Positions 44,807 through 54,054 of a stretch of 59,810 nucleotides of DNA are shown here, piece by piece (the first letter of the stretch is position 1; every line of letters begins with the position of its first letter). Under the pieces are notes generated by a model. The model saw nothing but the letters and a program-made list of their open reading frames with translations, made no database searches and was not told the origin of the DNA. Location of the stretch: NCBI RefSeq assembly GCF_018305005.1, contig NZ_JAGQEG010000030.1, positions 1 through 59,810 of the forward strand, given 5' to 3'. The translations under genes were made by a program, and so were the position numbers. This DNA comes from Collimonas silvisoli (GTDB lineage Bacteria > Pseudomonadota > Gammaproteobacteria > Burkholderiales > Burkholderiaceae_D).

Positions 44807-46132
44807 CTACTCTTTTTGCTGCAGCTTTTCCGGCAAGCCGTACATCAGGATCAACGCACATAACAAGGTCATGCCGCCGATCGCATACAGTGCCGGCGTA
44901 GTGCTGCCGGTGAGATCCTTGATGCGTCCCACCATCACCGGACTGACAATGCCGCCGAGCTGACCCAAAGTGTTGATCAAGGCGATCCCACCGGCCGCAC
45001 CGGCTCCCGTGACCAGCTTGGGCGGCAATGCCCAGAATGCGGGAATAGCCGCAACCACGCCGGTGCCCATGACGCCCAGAGCAACGATCAGCAGGATAGT
45101 CTGCTTGTCAAACAAGCCCGCAGCGAAAAAGCCGACGGACGCCAGCACCATCAGGCCGACCACAAACTTGCGCCGCTCGCCGCTGGCGTCAGACATGCGG
45201 CCAACCAGAACCATGCAGATTGCGCCGCACACGTAAGGTACGGCGGTAAGCATGCCGATGATGCTGGGGTTTTGGGTCCCCGCGCTCCGGATCAGGTGCG
45301 GCGCCCAGAAATTCAGGCCGTAGGAACCGACCTGGATCAGGAAATACACCAGGCCCAGCGTCAGAAATCCCGGCGTTTTGATTGCGCTGAGCAGCGAGTG
45401 TCCGCCGTCGCGTGGATTGTGTTGGGCGATGCAACTGCCTAGCAGTTCCTTCTCCGGCTTGGATAGCCAGCCGGCATCTTCAATCCGGTCCTTAAGTTGA
45501 TTCAGCACCACCAGGCCGAGCAGCACGCACGGCAAGCCGCCCAGCATGAACAGCCAGTGCCAGCCGCGTATCCCTAATACCCCCTCCAGATTCCCCAGGA
45601 TCAGGCCCGAAACAGGCGCGCCAATCAGGCCCGCGAAGGCCGACGCCAGGAACAGCAAGGACGTAATGCGGCCGCGGAACGTGGCGGGGAACCACAGCGT
45701 AAGGTAATACAGTACGCCAGGGGCGAAGCCCGCTTCCATCATCCCGATCACAAACCGCAGTCCATAAAACTGCCATTCGCTGGAGACGAAAATCATCGCC
45801 GCCGTGGCCAGCCCCCATGAAATCATGATGCGGGCGATCCAGCGACGCGCACCGACTTTGTAGAGGAACATATTGCTCGGCACTTCGAACAACACATATC
45901 CGACGACGAACAAGCTGGCACCGAGACCATACGCGGTATCGCTCAAACCCAGGTCGCCCTGAAGCTGAAATTTGGCGAAGCTGATATTGATGCGGTCAAA
46001 GAAGGCGAACAGATAGCAAATCATGATCAACGGCATGATCCGCCATGCCACCTTGCGAATGACAGTGGATTCGTCAACTGCTGCAACTACTGGAATACTG
46101 CCGGCAGATAAAGTGCTGGTGCTGGGGTTCAT
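44807..46132 (-). CDS. MFS transporter of the ACS family
   Basis: A 441-residue, 12-helix organic-anion carrier. Motifs FFDRINISFAKFQLQGDLGLS and EAGFAPGVLYYLTLWFP are typical of the ACS family, which imports tartrate, hexuronates, phthalate and similar anions with protons or cations. The ATG at 46132 follows GGAGA at 5 bases; a longer frame to 46153 is less likely. It follows an HMG-CoA-lyase-like gene and a CoA-transferase on the same strand, so the substrate is probably a carboxylic acid that is then activated to a CoA thioester. Confidence 0.91.
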   Translation of the reverse strand: MNPSTSTLSAGSIPVVAAVDESTVIRKVAWRIMPLIMICYLFAFFDRINISFAKFQLQGDLGLSDTAYGLGASLFVVGYVLFEVPSNMFLYKVGARRWIARIMISWGLATAAMIFVSSEWQFYGLRFVIGMMEAGFAPGVLYYLTLWFPATFRGRITSLLFLASAFAGLIGAPVSGLILGNLEGVLGIRGWHWLFMLGGLPCVLLGLVVLNQLKDRIEDAGWLSKPEKELLGSCIAQHNPRDGGHSLLSAIKTPGFLTLGLVYFLIQVGSYGLNFWAPHLIRSAGTQNPSIIGMLTAVPYVCGAICMVLVGRMSDASGERRKFVVGLMVLASVGFFAAGLFDKQTILLIVALGVMGTGVVAAIPAFWALPPKLVTGAGAAGGIALINTLGQLGGIVSPVMVGRIKDLTGSTTPALYAIGGMTLLCALILMYGLPEKLQQKE

Positions 46133-46254
46133 AATGTCTCCATCCCGACACATCTAGGTGTCGATTTTTTTAAGATTTAAGAAGCGATCGGATCAGCCCT
46201 CGCATCACACGCTTGGCCGATAAAAAAGCAAGTAAATGGCAGTAGGTAGAGTCT

Positions 46255-47187
46255 TTAAAGTCCTCCAGGCGCCGGATGTAAATCGCAATTCCGCCCGGCC
46301 TTGGCGACCTGCCCCGGTACTTCGTGGCCCAGCAATGCAGGTAATGCGCGCGACATGCCAATCAATTTCGGCAAATCAATCCCTGTTTCGATTCCGATTT
46401 CTTCGCACAGATTCACCAGGTCCTCGGTGCAGATATTGCCCGAAGCGCCGGGCGCAAACGGGCAACCGCCAAGGCCGCCAAGCGCGGCATCAAAGCGGCG
46501 TGCGCCCGCCTCATACGCTGCCAGCACATTGGCCAGACCGAGTCCGCGGGTGTTATGGAAATGCAGGGTCAGGGCCGACGCCGGCAACCGTAAGAGCACC
46601 CGTTCGACGAGGCGGGCCACCTGGCGAGGATTGGCCATGCCGGTGGTATCGGCCAGCGTGATTGCCCCGATTCCCAGCTCCAGATAGTGTTCGACGATAG
46701 CCAAAACGCGGTCTTCATCGATCTTGCCCTCGAACGGACAACCGAACGCGGTGGCGATCGTGCCGTTGAGCGTCGCCGCAGTACCGGAGCTCAGCGCCAG
46801 GATGTCGGCAAACGCCGCCAGCGAGTCCTCGCAACGCATCCGCATGTTGGCAAGATTGTGCGTCTGGCTGGCGGACATCACCAGGTTCAGCTCGTCGGCG
46901 CCAGCCTGCAAGGCGCGTTGCGCGCCCTGCATGTTGGGGACCAGCGCAACATACACCACGCCAGGCTGGCGCCGGATGCGCGCGAACACTTCTGAGCCGT
47001 CGCGTAGTGCCGGAATGGCTTTGGGCGACACGAAAGACCCCGCTTCGATTCGCGTAAAACCGGCACTGGACAGTTGATCGATGAGCGCCACCTTGTCGTC
47101 GGTCGGGACCCAGGTCGGCTCGATCTGCAGGCCGTCGCGCGGCGCAACTTCCTGCACAATAAGCCGCTCGGAAAAATTGCCGATCAT
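46255..47187 (-). CDS. HMG-CoA lyase-like enzyme
   Basis: A 310-residue TIM-barrel lyase of the HMGL family. It shows the catalytic R17-D18 in APRDGLQIEP, the metal-binding HFHNTRG and the active-site cysteine in GGLGGCPFAPGASGN. Enzymes of this family split HMG-CoA to acetyl-CoA and acetoacetate, or (R)-citramalyl-CoA to acetyl-CoA and pyruvate. The gene overlaps the upstream CaiB-type CoA-transferase by four bases, which suggests that the transferase makes its substrate from a free acid. The exact acid cannot be decided from sequence. Confidence 0.9.
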   Translation of the reverse strand: MIGNFSERLIVQEVAPRDGLQIEPTWVPTDDKVALIDQLSSAGFTRIEAGSFVSPKAIPALRDGSEVFARIRRQPGVVYVALVPNMQGAQRALQAGADELNLVMSASQTHNLANMRMRCEDSLAAFADILALSSGTAATLNGTIATAFGCPFEGKIDEDRVLAIVEHYLELGIGAITLADTTGMANPRQVARLVERVLLRLPASALTLHFHNTRGLGLANVLAAYEAGARRFDAALGGLGGCPFAPGASGNICTEDLVNLCEEIGIETGIDLPKLIGMSRALPALLGHEVPGQVAKAGRNCDLHPAPGGL

Positions 47188-48371
47188 TGGATTACACCCT
47201 CATCTCTTAAGCGTTGAATGTCGCTGTCGCCAAGACCGAGCTCGGCCAGCACCTCAGACGTATGGGCGCCGAGCGCCGGTCCTTGCCAATTGACTTGGCC
47301 CGGGGTTTCCGAAAGCTTGGGCACGATGCCCGGCATCTTGACTTTGACCCCGCCGGGCAATTCTGCCGACAGGATCATGTCGCGCGCCTGATAGTGAGGA
47401 TCGGCAACGATATCGGCGACCGAGTAGATGCGGCCGGCCGGCACCCCGGCCTGTTCCAGCGTGGCTAGCACGCTTGCAATCGGGTGCGCCGAAGTCCAGC
47501 CGGCAATCGCCGCATCAAGCAAGGCGACCTGGCCGACGCGCCCGTCGTTATGCTCGAAATTCGGGTCTTCGGCCAGATCGGCGCGGCCAATCGCCTGCAT
47601 CAGGCGCTTGAAGATCGGATTGCTGTTGCCGGCGATGACCACGTAGGCGCCATCGCGGGTCGGATAGGTATTGGAGGGAGCGATGCCGGGCAAAGCGCCG
47701 CCGCTGCGCTCGCGTACGTGGCCGAGCAGATCGTATTCCGGCACCAGGCTTTCCATCAGGTTGAAGACGCTTTCCACCAGCGACACGTCCACCACCTGGC
47801 CCAGGCCCTGGCCGGTCTTGACGCGCAGCACCGACATCAAGGCGCCCATCACCGCATGCAGCGACGCCAGCGAGTCGCCCAGACTGACGCCGACGCGGGC
47901 CGGTACGCCAGCGGGCTCGCCTGTGGTGTAGCGGATGCCGCCCATGGCTTCGCCGATGGCGCCAAAACCAGGCCGGTACGGCCCGGTTTGGCCGTAGCCA
48001 GAGATACGCACCATGGTCAGCCTGGGATTCAAGGCGTGCAGAACGTCCCAGCCCAGGCCCAGCTTCTCCAGCGCACCCGGCTTGAGATTTTCGATCAGGA
48101 CGTCCGCCTTGCCGGCGAGGCGCTTGACGATCGCTATGCCTTGCGGTGACTTCAGATTGATCGAGATGGATTTCTTGTTGCGCGATTGCAGATACCACCA
48201 AAGCGACGTCCCTTGGTGCAGCTTTCTCCATTTTCGAATCGGATCGCCGTCAACGGGGGCTTCGATTTTGATCACTTCAGCGCCGAATTCCGCCAGCATG
48301 CGCGCCGCGAACGGCGCCGCGATCAACGTGCCGATCTCAATGACACGAATACCTTTGAGAGGTCCACTCAT
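47184..48371 (-). CDS. CaiB/BaiF family CoA-transferase
   Basis: A 395-residue type III CoA-transferase. Typical segments are the N-terminal GIRVIEIGTLIAAPFAARMLAEFGAEVIKIE, the KKSISINLKSPQG stretch, and the catalytic Asp in VVDVSLVESVFNLMES around residue 200. It moves CoA from a donor such as succinyl-CoA to a carboxylic acid. It overlaps the HMG-CoA lyase-like gene (ATGA) and is followed by an ACS transporter: uptake, activation and cleavage of one branched hydroxy-acid is the simplest model. A LysR gene lies upstream on the same strand. Confidence 0.93.
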   Translation of the reverse strand: MSGPLKGIRVIEIGTLIAAPFAARMLAEFGAEVIKIEAPVDGDPIRKWRKLHQGTSLWWYLQSRNKKSISINLKSPQGIAIVKRLAGKADVLIENLKPGALEKLGLGWDVLHALNPRLTMVRISGYGQTGPYRPGFGAIGEAMGGIRYTTGEPAGVPARVGVSLGDSLASLHAVMGALMSVLRVKTGQGLGQVVDVSLVESVFNLMESLVPEYDLLGHVRERSGGALPGIAPSNTYPTRDGAYVVIAGNSNPIFKRLMQAIGRADLAEDPNFEHNDGRVGQVALLDAAIAGWTSAHPIASVLATLEQAGVPAGRIYSVADIVADPHYQARDMILSAELPGGVKVKMPGIVPKLSETPGQVNWQGPALGAHTSEVLAELGLGDSDIQRLRDEGVIQ

Positions 48372-48492
48372 TACAGTCTCCTTCTATCGTTTTTTGTCAG
48401 GATAGATAAAGACCGGGACGCGCGTCCAACCGTAAATTTTCAAGGAGCGTTCGCCAAATCAGAACGCTCGCGGGCAGCGAGGGCCGCTGCGG

Positions 48493-49425
48493 CTACTTGT
48501 TTGGCTGCACTGCCCGCGCTTCAGCCGTGCGCAAATGGTCAAATAAGGCTTGGGTCACTGGCGATAAGCCCTTGACGTCGCGCACTACAATTTTGAGTTC
48601 CCGTTGTGCCCAGTCGTCGTCCAGTGCCACCGATACCAGGCCGAGCGGACGCCCGATCGCCAGATAAACGTCGTACGGGATCACGCCCAGTCCCATCCCC
48701 ACCTGCGCCATCCGGCACACGGCGTCGAATCCCGGAACGTGGATCGGCATCTTTAACGATCTGCCCGCTGCATGCGAGGCCAGGTGGGTGCGGGTATTAA
48801 TCGAGCTGTCGGCATGCAAACCGACATGATCACTGTCCAGTGTTTCGGCAAATTCAACGCGGCTGCGATGGGCCAGCGGGTGATCGTCGCGCATGACCAA
48901 GACTAGCTGGTCGCGCCTGTACAGTTCCGAGTGCAAATCGCGGGTATCGACGTCACCCGAGCAGATGCCGATGTCGGCCCAGCTGTCCTCGACGCCCTTG
49001 ACCACGCTGCCGCTGGGCCGCTCTTCGAGGTCGAGTTTCACCTGCTCATGCAATTGGATAAACGCCCTTAAATCCTCCGGCAAAAATTCCACGATGGCCG
49101 ACAGATTAGCGACCATCCGCACATAGCCCCTTACGCCTTGCGCGTGTTCGGCCAGCTCCAGGCCGATTTTTTCGACACTGAGCAACATGCGCCTGGCATG
49201 CGTCAGCAGTGTTTCGCCCGCCGGCGTCAGATCCATGCCTCTGGCCTTGCGTACGAACAGCGTAACGCCGATCGCCTGCTCCAACTCAAGCAGCCGCTTG
49301 CTGGCAGCCGAAACGGCGATCGCTTCACGCGCCGCTGCGCGGGTGAGCGTGCCTTCCTCGTAAATCGACAGGAACAGTTGCAAGGTGGTGAGGTCGAGAC
49401 GCCTCAAGAGATTGCTTAATGCCAC
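48493..49425 (-). CDS. LysR-family transcriptional regulator
   Basis: A LysR protein of about 310 residues; the DNA-binding part is LDLTTLQLFLSIYEEGTLTRAAAREAIAVSAASKRLLELEQAIGVTLFVRKARGMDLTPAG. The exact start is unclear: GTG at 49425 and a TTG at 49488 are both possible, neither with a good ribosome binding site. It lies upstream of the CoA-transferase on the same strand and probably controls that set. Its own upstream neighbour is the end of the amino-acid permease operon. Confidence 0.88.
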   Translation of the reverse strand: MALSNLLRRLDLTTLQLFLSIYEEGTLTRAAAREAIAVSAASKRLLELEQAIGVTLFVRKARGMDLTPAGETLLTHARRMLLSVEKIGLELAEHAQGVRGYVRMVANLSAIVEFLPEDLRAFIQLHEQVKLDLEERPSGSVVKGVEDSWADIGICSGDVDTRDLHSELYRRDQLVLVMRDDHPLAHRSRVEFAETLDSDHVGLHADSSINTRTHLASHAAGRSLKMPIHVPGFDAVCRMAQVGMGLGVIPYDVYLAIGRPLGLVSVALDDDWAQRELKIVVRDVKGLSPVTQALFDHLRTAEARAVQPNK

Positions 49426-49516
49426 GTAGTTAGGTGCCGAAAGTGGATGTATGCCTACTTTATAACAAGTTATTGATGCCGCTGGCAACGCCTTCAGACT
49501 TTATGCCTATATTGAA

Positions 49517-50200
49517 TCACGCTGCAAGCTTCTTTTTGTACCGCCTCACCATCAGAGAAATACTGAAGCAAATAATAAAATACACCGCACCGGCAACAAA
49601 CAGCAATTCAATGATGCGGCCATTGCGTTCGCCGATGCTGTACGCTCGCCCAAAGAAATCGGCAAGCGCGCTGACATAGACCAGCGAGGTATCCTGGAAC
49701 AACACGATGCCTTGCGTCAACAGCAAGGGAATCATGTTGCGGAACGCCTGCGGCAGGATCACCAGACGCATTGCTTGCGGGTAGTTCAACCCCAGCGCAA
49801 ACGCAGCATTGATCTGCCCGCGCGCCACGCTGTTGATGCCGGCACGGATGATTTCAGAGTAATACGCGGCCTCGAACAAGGAGAAGGCCACCAGCGCCGA
49901 GGTCATGCGCAAATCATTCGATGCCGACAGATTGAACAGTTTCTGCAACAGCTGCGGCACGATCAGGAAGAACCACAACAGCACCATCACCAGCGGAATC
50001 GAGCGGAACAGATTGACGTAGCCTAGCGCAAACCATTGCAGCGGCTTGATGCTGGACAAGCGCATCATGGCCAGCATGGTGCCCCAGACGATGCCGAAGG
50101 CGATCGCCACGGCAGTGATTTTCAGCGAGATCAGCATGCCGTCGGCCAGTACATTGATCGCCGCCGGGGTAATGGCGCTGAAGTCGAATTGATAGCTCAT
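49517..50200 (-). CDS. Amino-acid ABC transporter permease (GltK/HisQM type)
   Basis: A 227-residue inner-membrane permease of the polar amino acid family, with about five helices and the EAA loop [37 protein letters not shown] that docks on the ATPase. It is the last of two permeases in this operon. A 162-base part of it, 49767-49928, recurs at 55318-55479 with about 90 percent identity. No ATPase gene lies in the operon. Confidence 0.94.
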   Translation of the reverse strand: MSYQFDFSAITPAAINVLADGMLISLKITAVAIAFGIVWGTMLAMMRLSSIKPLQWFALGYVNLFRSIPLVMVLLWFFLIVPQLLQKLFNLSASNDLRMTSALVAFSLFEAAYYSEIIRAGINSVARGQINAAFALGLNYPQAMRLVILPQAFRNMIPLLLTQGIVLFQDTSLVYVSALADFFGRAYSIGERNGRIIELLFVAGAVYFIICFSISLMVRRYKKKLAA

Positions 50201-50229
50201 GGCGTTCTCACCTGATTTTCACCGGGTTC

Positions 50230-50958
50230 TCACTTAGCACCCGCCAGACCCGGCAGGCTGGTCTTGTGTTCGATCCAGCGCATCAGGCTCATCACGCTGA
50301 TATTGATCAGCATGTAGGCCACCGTCACTGCAATGAACGCTTCGTACGGCTGCGCGGTGTAGTCCACCAGTTGGCGGCCCTGTGCGGCGAGCTCCAGCAA
50401 GCCGATGGTGGACGCCACTGCCGAATTCTTGAAAATGTTCAGGAACTCGGAAGTCAACGGCGGCAGCACGATGCGGAACGACATCGGCAGCAAAACATAG
50501 CGATAGGTCTGCGCCAGCGTGAAGCCGACTGCCAGGCCGGCATTTTTTTGCCCTTTCGGCAATGATTCGATCCCGGCGCGCAGCTGCTCGCAAACGCGCG
50601 CGGCAGTGAACAGGCCGAGGCACAGCATGGCTGTCACGAATTGCTGCGCCATCGGGTTGAGCGCTTTGATCGCATCGCCGAAAGGCAGAATCTCCGGCAT
50701 CGCAAAGTACCAGATGAAAATCTGGACCAGCAACGGCACATTGCGGAACAGCTCCACGTAACCGGCTGCGAGACCGGCCAGCCATTTATTCGGCAAAGTG
50801 CGCATGATGCCGAGCACGGTGCCAATCGCCAGCGCAATCAGCCAGGACGCCAGGCCAAGCGACAGCGTGACGCCCAGCCCCGACAGCAGCCAGTCCAGAT
50901 AACTTGTATTGGCGCTCGGCGCTTGCAGAAACACATTCCAATGCCACTGATAGTTCAT
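50230..50958 (-). CDS. Amino-acid ABC transporter permease (GltJ type)
   Basis: A 242-residue permease of the HisM/GltJ group: WLLSGLGVTLSLGLASWLIALAIGTVLGIMRT at the first helix, and the EAA loop EQLRAGIESLPKGQKNAGLAVGFTLAQTYRYVLLPMS. The ATG at 50958 follows GGGAGA at the right spacing; the longer frame is not family-like. It pairs with the adjacent GltK-type permease. The substrate is an amino acid or related polar compound, chosen by the binding protein upstream. Confidence 0.94.
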   Translation of the reverse strand: MNYQWHWNVFLQAPSANTSYLDWLLSGLGVTLSLGLASWLIALAIGTVLGIMRTLPNKWLAGLAAGYVELFRNVPLLVQIFIWYFAMPEILPFGDAIKALNPMAQQFVTAMLCLGLFTAARVCEQLRAGIESLPKGQKNAGLAVGFTLAQTYRYVLLPMSFRIVLPPLTSEFLNIFKNSAVASTIGLLELAAQGRQLVDYTAQPYEAFIAVTVAYMLINISVMSLMRWIEHKTSLPGLAGAK

Positions 50959-50972
50959 GCTGTCTCCCGCTC

Positions 50973-51539
50973 TCAGTCCGGCTCGGCGAACGGCAGCGTG
51001 GTCTGCCCTTCTGCGCGCATATCGAACACATTCAAGGTCATGGCGACCAGCGCGTAATAGCCCAGCAACCCCACCAGATTGACCACGACCGCCAGCCCGA
51101 AGCGTTTGCATGCCGCTTGATAGGTCATCTCGGATACCCGCTTGCGCGCATACAATTCGCTGGCGAATTGCCACACCAGGCGCTCATCCTGATCGACGAA
51201 ATCCGGCGTTGCGCCGATTCTGCATTGCTCGGCAATATCTGCCGACAAGCCGGCCTCGATCGCAATCGGCAGATGGATATGCCACTCCGCCTGAGATTGC
51301 CATTGCGCCGCCGTGGCCAGGATCGCCAGCTCCGACAGGCGCAGCGGAAAACCAGTCTCATAGCGGCAGTAAGCCCCGAGCCGCTGCGCCAACTCCCCCA
51401 GTTGCGGGCTGTGGATCCAGGCCACGAACGGCCCGTTCAAGTTCTTGCGCGGGCCGGCAGCGATTGCATCCAGCAGCGCCTTCTGCTCGCTCGTCATCTG
51501 CTCCCGCTGCAAGGGCGGCAAACGGCTTGGCTTTTCCAT
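50973..51539 (-). CDS. Carboxymuconolactone decarboxylase (CMD)-family protein
   Basis: A 188-residue protein of the CMD/AhpD-like fold. The conserved block is RLSELAILATAAQWQSQAEWHIHLPIAIEAGLSADIAEQCRIG, in which the AhpD CxxC is replaced by non-cysteine residues and the EWHIH stretch remains. No signal peptide. AGGAGAGG before the ATG at 51539 is a strong ribosome binding site. It lies between the binding protein and the permeases in an uptake operon, an unusual position for an enzyme, suggesting it acts on the imported compound. Confidence 0.87.
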   Translation of the reverse strand: MEKPSRLPPLQREQMTSEQKALLDAIAAGPRKNLNGPFVAWIHSPQLGELAQRLGAYCRYETGFPLRLSELAILATAAQWQSQAEWHIHLPIAIEAGLSADIAEQCRIGATPDFVDQDERLVWQFASELYARKRVSEMTYQAACKRFGLAVVVNLVGLLGYYALVAMTLNVFDMRAEGQTTLPFAEPD

Positions 51540-51559
51540 ATCGGCCTCTCCTGTTCTGT

Positions 51560-52465
51560 TCAATCCATCGGCTTGTCGCTCGGCGTCGCGTACAGCTTCG
51601 CCACCGTTTCCGACATCGGGAAATTGAAGCTCACATTCTTGGGCGGGATTGGCGAAGTGAACCATTTCGCGTACATCTTCTTGATCTCGCCGCTCTTCAT
51701 CAGATCGCTCAGCGTGGCATCGACCAGTTGCTTGAATTGCGGATCGTCCTTGCGCACCATGAAGCCATACGGTTCGGCGCCGAACGGCGTGCCGACCAAT
51801 ATCCAGTCGGCAGGCTTCTGCGCGGTAGTGCGGGCGCCGGCCAGCAGTACGTCATCCATCACATAGGCGGCTACCCGGCCCGATTGCAAAATCAGGAAGG
51901 CTTCGCCGTAATCCTTGGCGCTCTGGATCTGCATGTTCATCTTGCGATGCTCATTCAGATTGCGCAGCAATTGCTCGGAGGTGGTGCCGGCGTTGGTCAC
52001 TACCGACTTGCCTGCGAGGTCGGCGAAGTCTTTGATGCCGCTGTCTTTCCTGGTCAGGATGCGGCTGCTGGCGACAAAGAAATTGGTGGCGAACGACACT
52101 TGCGACCAGCGATTCTTCAAATTACTGGTGACGCCGCATTCCAGGTCAATCGTGCCGTTCTGCAGCAAGGGCGTGCGGTTCTGCGACGTCACCGGGATCA
52201 TGCGCACTTCCAGATTCGGCTGCGCCAGCTTGAGCTTGACGTTGTCGATAATTTTCTGGCACAGATCCTGCGAATAGCCAATCACCTTCTGGTTTTCGTC
52301 ATAGAAGGAAAAAGGGATGGAGCCGGTGCGATGGCCGATCGCAATCAGCTTGCCGTCCTTGATTTTTTGCAGGGTCGGGCCAAGACTGGCGTCTGCCGCC
52401 AGCGTACAGGCTGATGCCGACATCAGCGACAACACGACTGCGGCATGGAATAGATGACGTTTCAT
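51560..52465 (-). CDS. Amino-acid ABC transporter substrate-binding protein (GltI-like)
   Basis: A 301-residue periplasmic binding protein with signal peptide (HAAVVLSLMSASACTLAA). The mature part matches the glutamate/aspartate-binding group: IKDGKLIAIGHRTGSIPFSFYDENQKVIGYSQDLC, the TSQNRTPLLQNGTIDLECG stretch, and a downstream AGKSVVTNAGTTSE. The ATG at 52465 follows GGGAG at 6 bases. It lies after the aminotransferase and ahead of the CMD and permease genes. Glutamate, aspartate or a similar amino acid or amino-dicarboxylate is likely, with a downstream RpiR-type control. Confidence 0.93.
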   Translation of the reverse strand: MKRHLFHAAVVLSLMSASACTLAADASLGPTLQKIKDGKLIAIGHRTGSIPFSFYDENQKVIGYSQDLCQKIIDNVKLKLAQPNLEVRMIPVTSQNRTPLLQNGTIDLECGVTSNLKNRWSQVSFATNFFVASSRILTRKDSGIKDFADLAGKSVVTNAGTTSEQLLRNLNEHRKMNMQIQSAKDYGEAFLILQSGRVAAYVMDDVLLAGARTTAQKPADWILVGTPFGAEPYGFMVRKDDPQFKQLVDATLSDLMKSGEIKKMYAKWFTSPIPPKNVSFNFPMSETVAKLYATPSDKPMD

Positions 52466-52509
52466 TGCGACTCCCTCAATGTGGAAAATACGGCTCGGCA
52501 AAATACGAT

Positions 52510-53853
52510 TCAACATCTGGCTGCCGTAGCGCCAGCGGTTGCGGCGTTGATCGCCGGCAGCAGGCGATTGACAATCTCGTCGATATCGGCGGCGGTACAG
52601 ATAAACGGCGGCGCCAGCAGGATATGGTCGCCTTGCCGGCCGTCGATAGTTCCGCCCATCGGATACACCAGCAAACCGTTCGACATGGCTTCCGATTTCA
52701 CCCTGGAATGGGTGCGGCGGGCCGGATCGATCGGCGCTTTGCTGGCGCGCTCGGCCACCAGCTCAACGCCGACAAACAAGCCGCGGCCCCGGATATCTCC
52801 GACATGGGGATGATCCGCCAACGCCTGGCGCAGGCGCGCGCGCAGCTGTTCGCCACGGGCTCGCACGTTGCTCAACAAATCGTCCTCTGCAATGGTCTTT
52901 TGCACCGCCAACGCAGCCGCGCAGGCCGTGGCGTGTCCGATGTAGGTGTGGCCATGCTGGAAAAAACCCGAGCCGGCTGTCACCGCATCAAAAATACGAT
53001 CCGAGCAGATCATCGCGCCTATCGGCTGATAACCGGCGCCCAAACCCTTGGCGATCACCACCATGTCCGGCTCCGCGCCATCTTCTTCGCAAGCAAACAA
53101 ATAGCCGGTGCGCCCCATGCCGGACATGATTTCATCCAGGATCAGCAATACGCCGTATTTGTCGCAGACGGCGCGTATCTTCTTGAAGTAATCCGCCACC
53201 GGCGGCACCGCGCCGGCAGTCGCGCCAACCACCGTCTCGGCGACGAAGGCCGCAACCTGCTGCTCGCCCAGCGTCAGAATCTTGTGTTCCAGCTCGTCGG
53301 CCAGGCGCTGCACGTACTGGGCGTCGGTCTCGCCGTTTTCCTGGTCGCGATAGGCGTAACACGGCCCGACATGATGGGCGGTAATCAGCAGCGGCAGGAA
53401 GGCTTCGCGGCGCCAGGCGTTGCCGCCGATGGCCAGCGCGCCAAGCGTGTTGCCGTGATAACTTTGGCGGCGGGCGATGAAATACTGACGTTCTGCTTGC
53501 CCGATCTCGACAAAATACTGCCGCGCCAGCTTAAGTGCGGCCTCCACCGCCTCCGATCCGCCCGACAGGAAATAGACATGGTTCAGCGATCCCGGCGCCG
53601 CCGCAGCCAGCATGCTGGCCAGTTGTTCCGCCGGCTCGGTGGTGAAGAACGAGGTGTGGGCATAAGCCAGAGTATCGACTTGCTGCTTGATTGCCTCGAT
53701 CACCCGCGGATGCCCATGCCCGAGACACGAAACCGCAGCACCGCCGCAGGCATCGATGTAGCGTTTTCCTTGCTGATCGATCAACTCAATACCTTGGCCG
53801 CCGACCGCCACTGGCATTTTTTGCTTGGGATTCCGATGAAAAATCTGGGTCAT
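52510..53853 (-). CDS. Class III (aspartate aminotransferase-family) PLP aminotransferase
   Basis: A 447-residue PLP enzyme of the omega-aminotransferase class. Motifs are FLSGGSEAVEAALKLARQY (PLP phosphate), ILDEIMSGMGRTGYLF (Asp that binds the pyridine nitrogen) and the PLP lysine in VVIAKGLGAGYQPIGA near residue 280. It removes or transfers the terminal amino group of compounds such as beta-alanine, GABA, ornithine or other omega-amino acids. It is the first gene of the uptake operon. Two palindromic RpiR sites lie between its ATG and the RpiR gene, so it is probably repressed until its substrate is present. Confidence 0.93.
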   Translation of the reverse strand: MTQIFHRNPKQKMPVAVGGQGIELIDQQGKRYIDACGGAAVSCLGHGHPRVIEAIKQQVDTLAYAHTSFFTTEPAEQLASMLAAAAPGSLNHVYFLSGGSEAVEAALKLARQYFVEIGQAERQYFIARRQSYHGNTLGALAIGGNAWRREAFLPLLITAHHVGPCYAYRDQENGETDAQYVQRLADELEHKILTLGEQQVAAFVAETVVGATAGAVPPVADYFKKIRAVCDKYGVLLILDEIMSGMGRTGYLFACEEDGAEPDMVVIAKGLGAGYQPIGAMICSDRIFDAVTAGSGFFQHGHTYIGHATACAAALAVQKTIAEDDLLSNVRARGEQLRARLRQALADHPHVGDIRGRGLFVGVELVAERASKAPIDPARRTHSRVKSEAMSNGLLVYPMGGTIDGRQGDHILLAPPFICTAADIDEIVNRLLPAINAATAGATAARC

Positions 53854-53881
53854 TTTGACATTTCTTCAGTTAAAGGCGTAA

Positions 53882-53897
53882 TGCAACGTATGTTGCA
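53882..53897. promoter_or_regulatory. RpiR operator, copy 1
   Basis: TGCAAC-N4-GTTGCA with an internal GTAT, 29 bases before the aminotransferase ATG (minus strand). Its arms are perfect complements, and it matches copy 2 (53940-53953) and, with three changes, copy 3 (55018-55033). Confidence 0.8.
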
Positions 53898-53939
53898 TAA
53901 TTCAACTAAATTGCAATATAAATGAAGATAGACCCACCC

Positions 53940-53953
53940 GCAACATATGTTGC
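53940..53953. promoter_or_regulatory. RpiR operator, copy 2
   Basis: GCAACATATGTTGC, a perfect 14-base palindrome; the centre is 57 bases from copy 1. It lies in the same intergenic region between the RpiR terminator and the aminotransferase ATG. Confidence 0.8.
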
Positions 53954-54007
53954 AGATTATTTTTAAAATATTCTATTTGGTGCAAGCGCAACCATTCTGA
54001 GACAGAC

Positions 54008-54030
54008 AAAAAAAGCCGGCTGACACCGGC
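54008..54030 (-). terminator. Rho-independent terminator after the RpiR gene
   Basis: On the minus strand a GCCGG-N6-CCGGC stem (54015-54030) is followed by seven Ts. It lies about 25 bases after the stop of the RpiR gene and separates it from the aminotransferase operon, which must therefore have its own promoter. Confidence 0.85.
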
Positions 54031-54054
54031 GTATCTGCTGCATGCAAAAAACGG

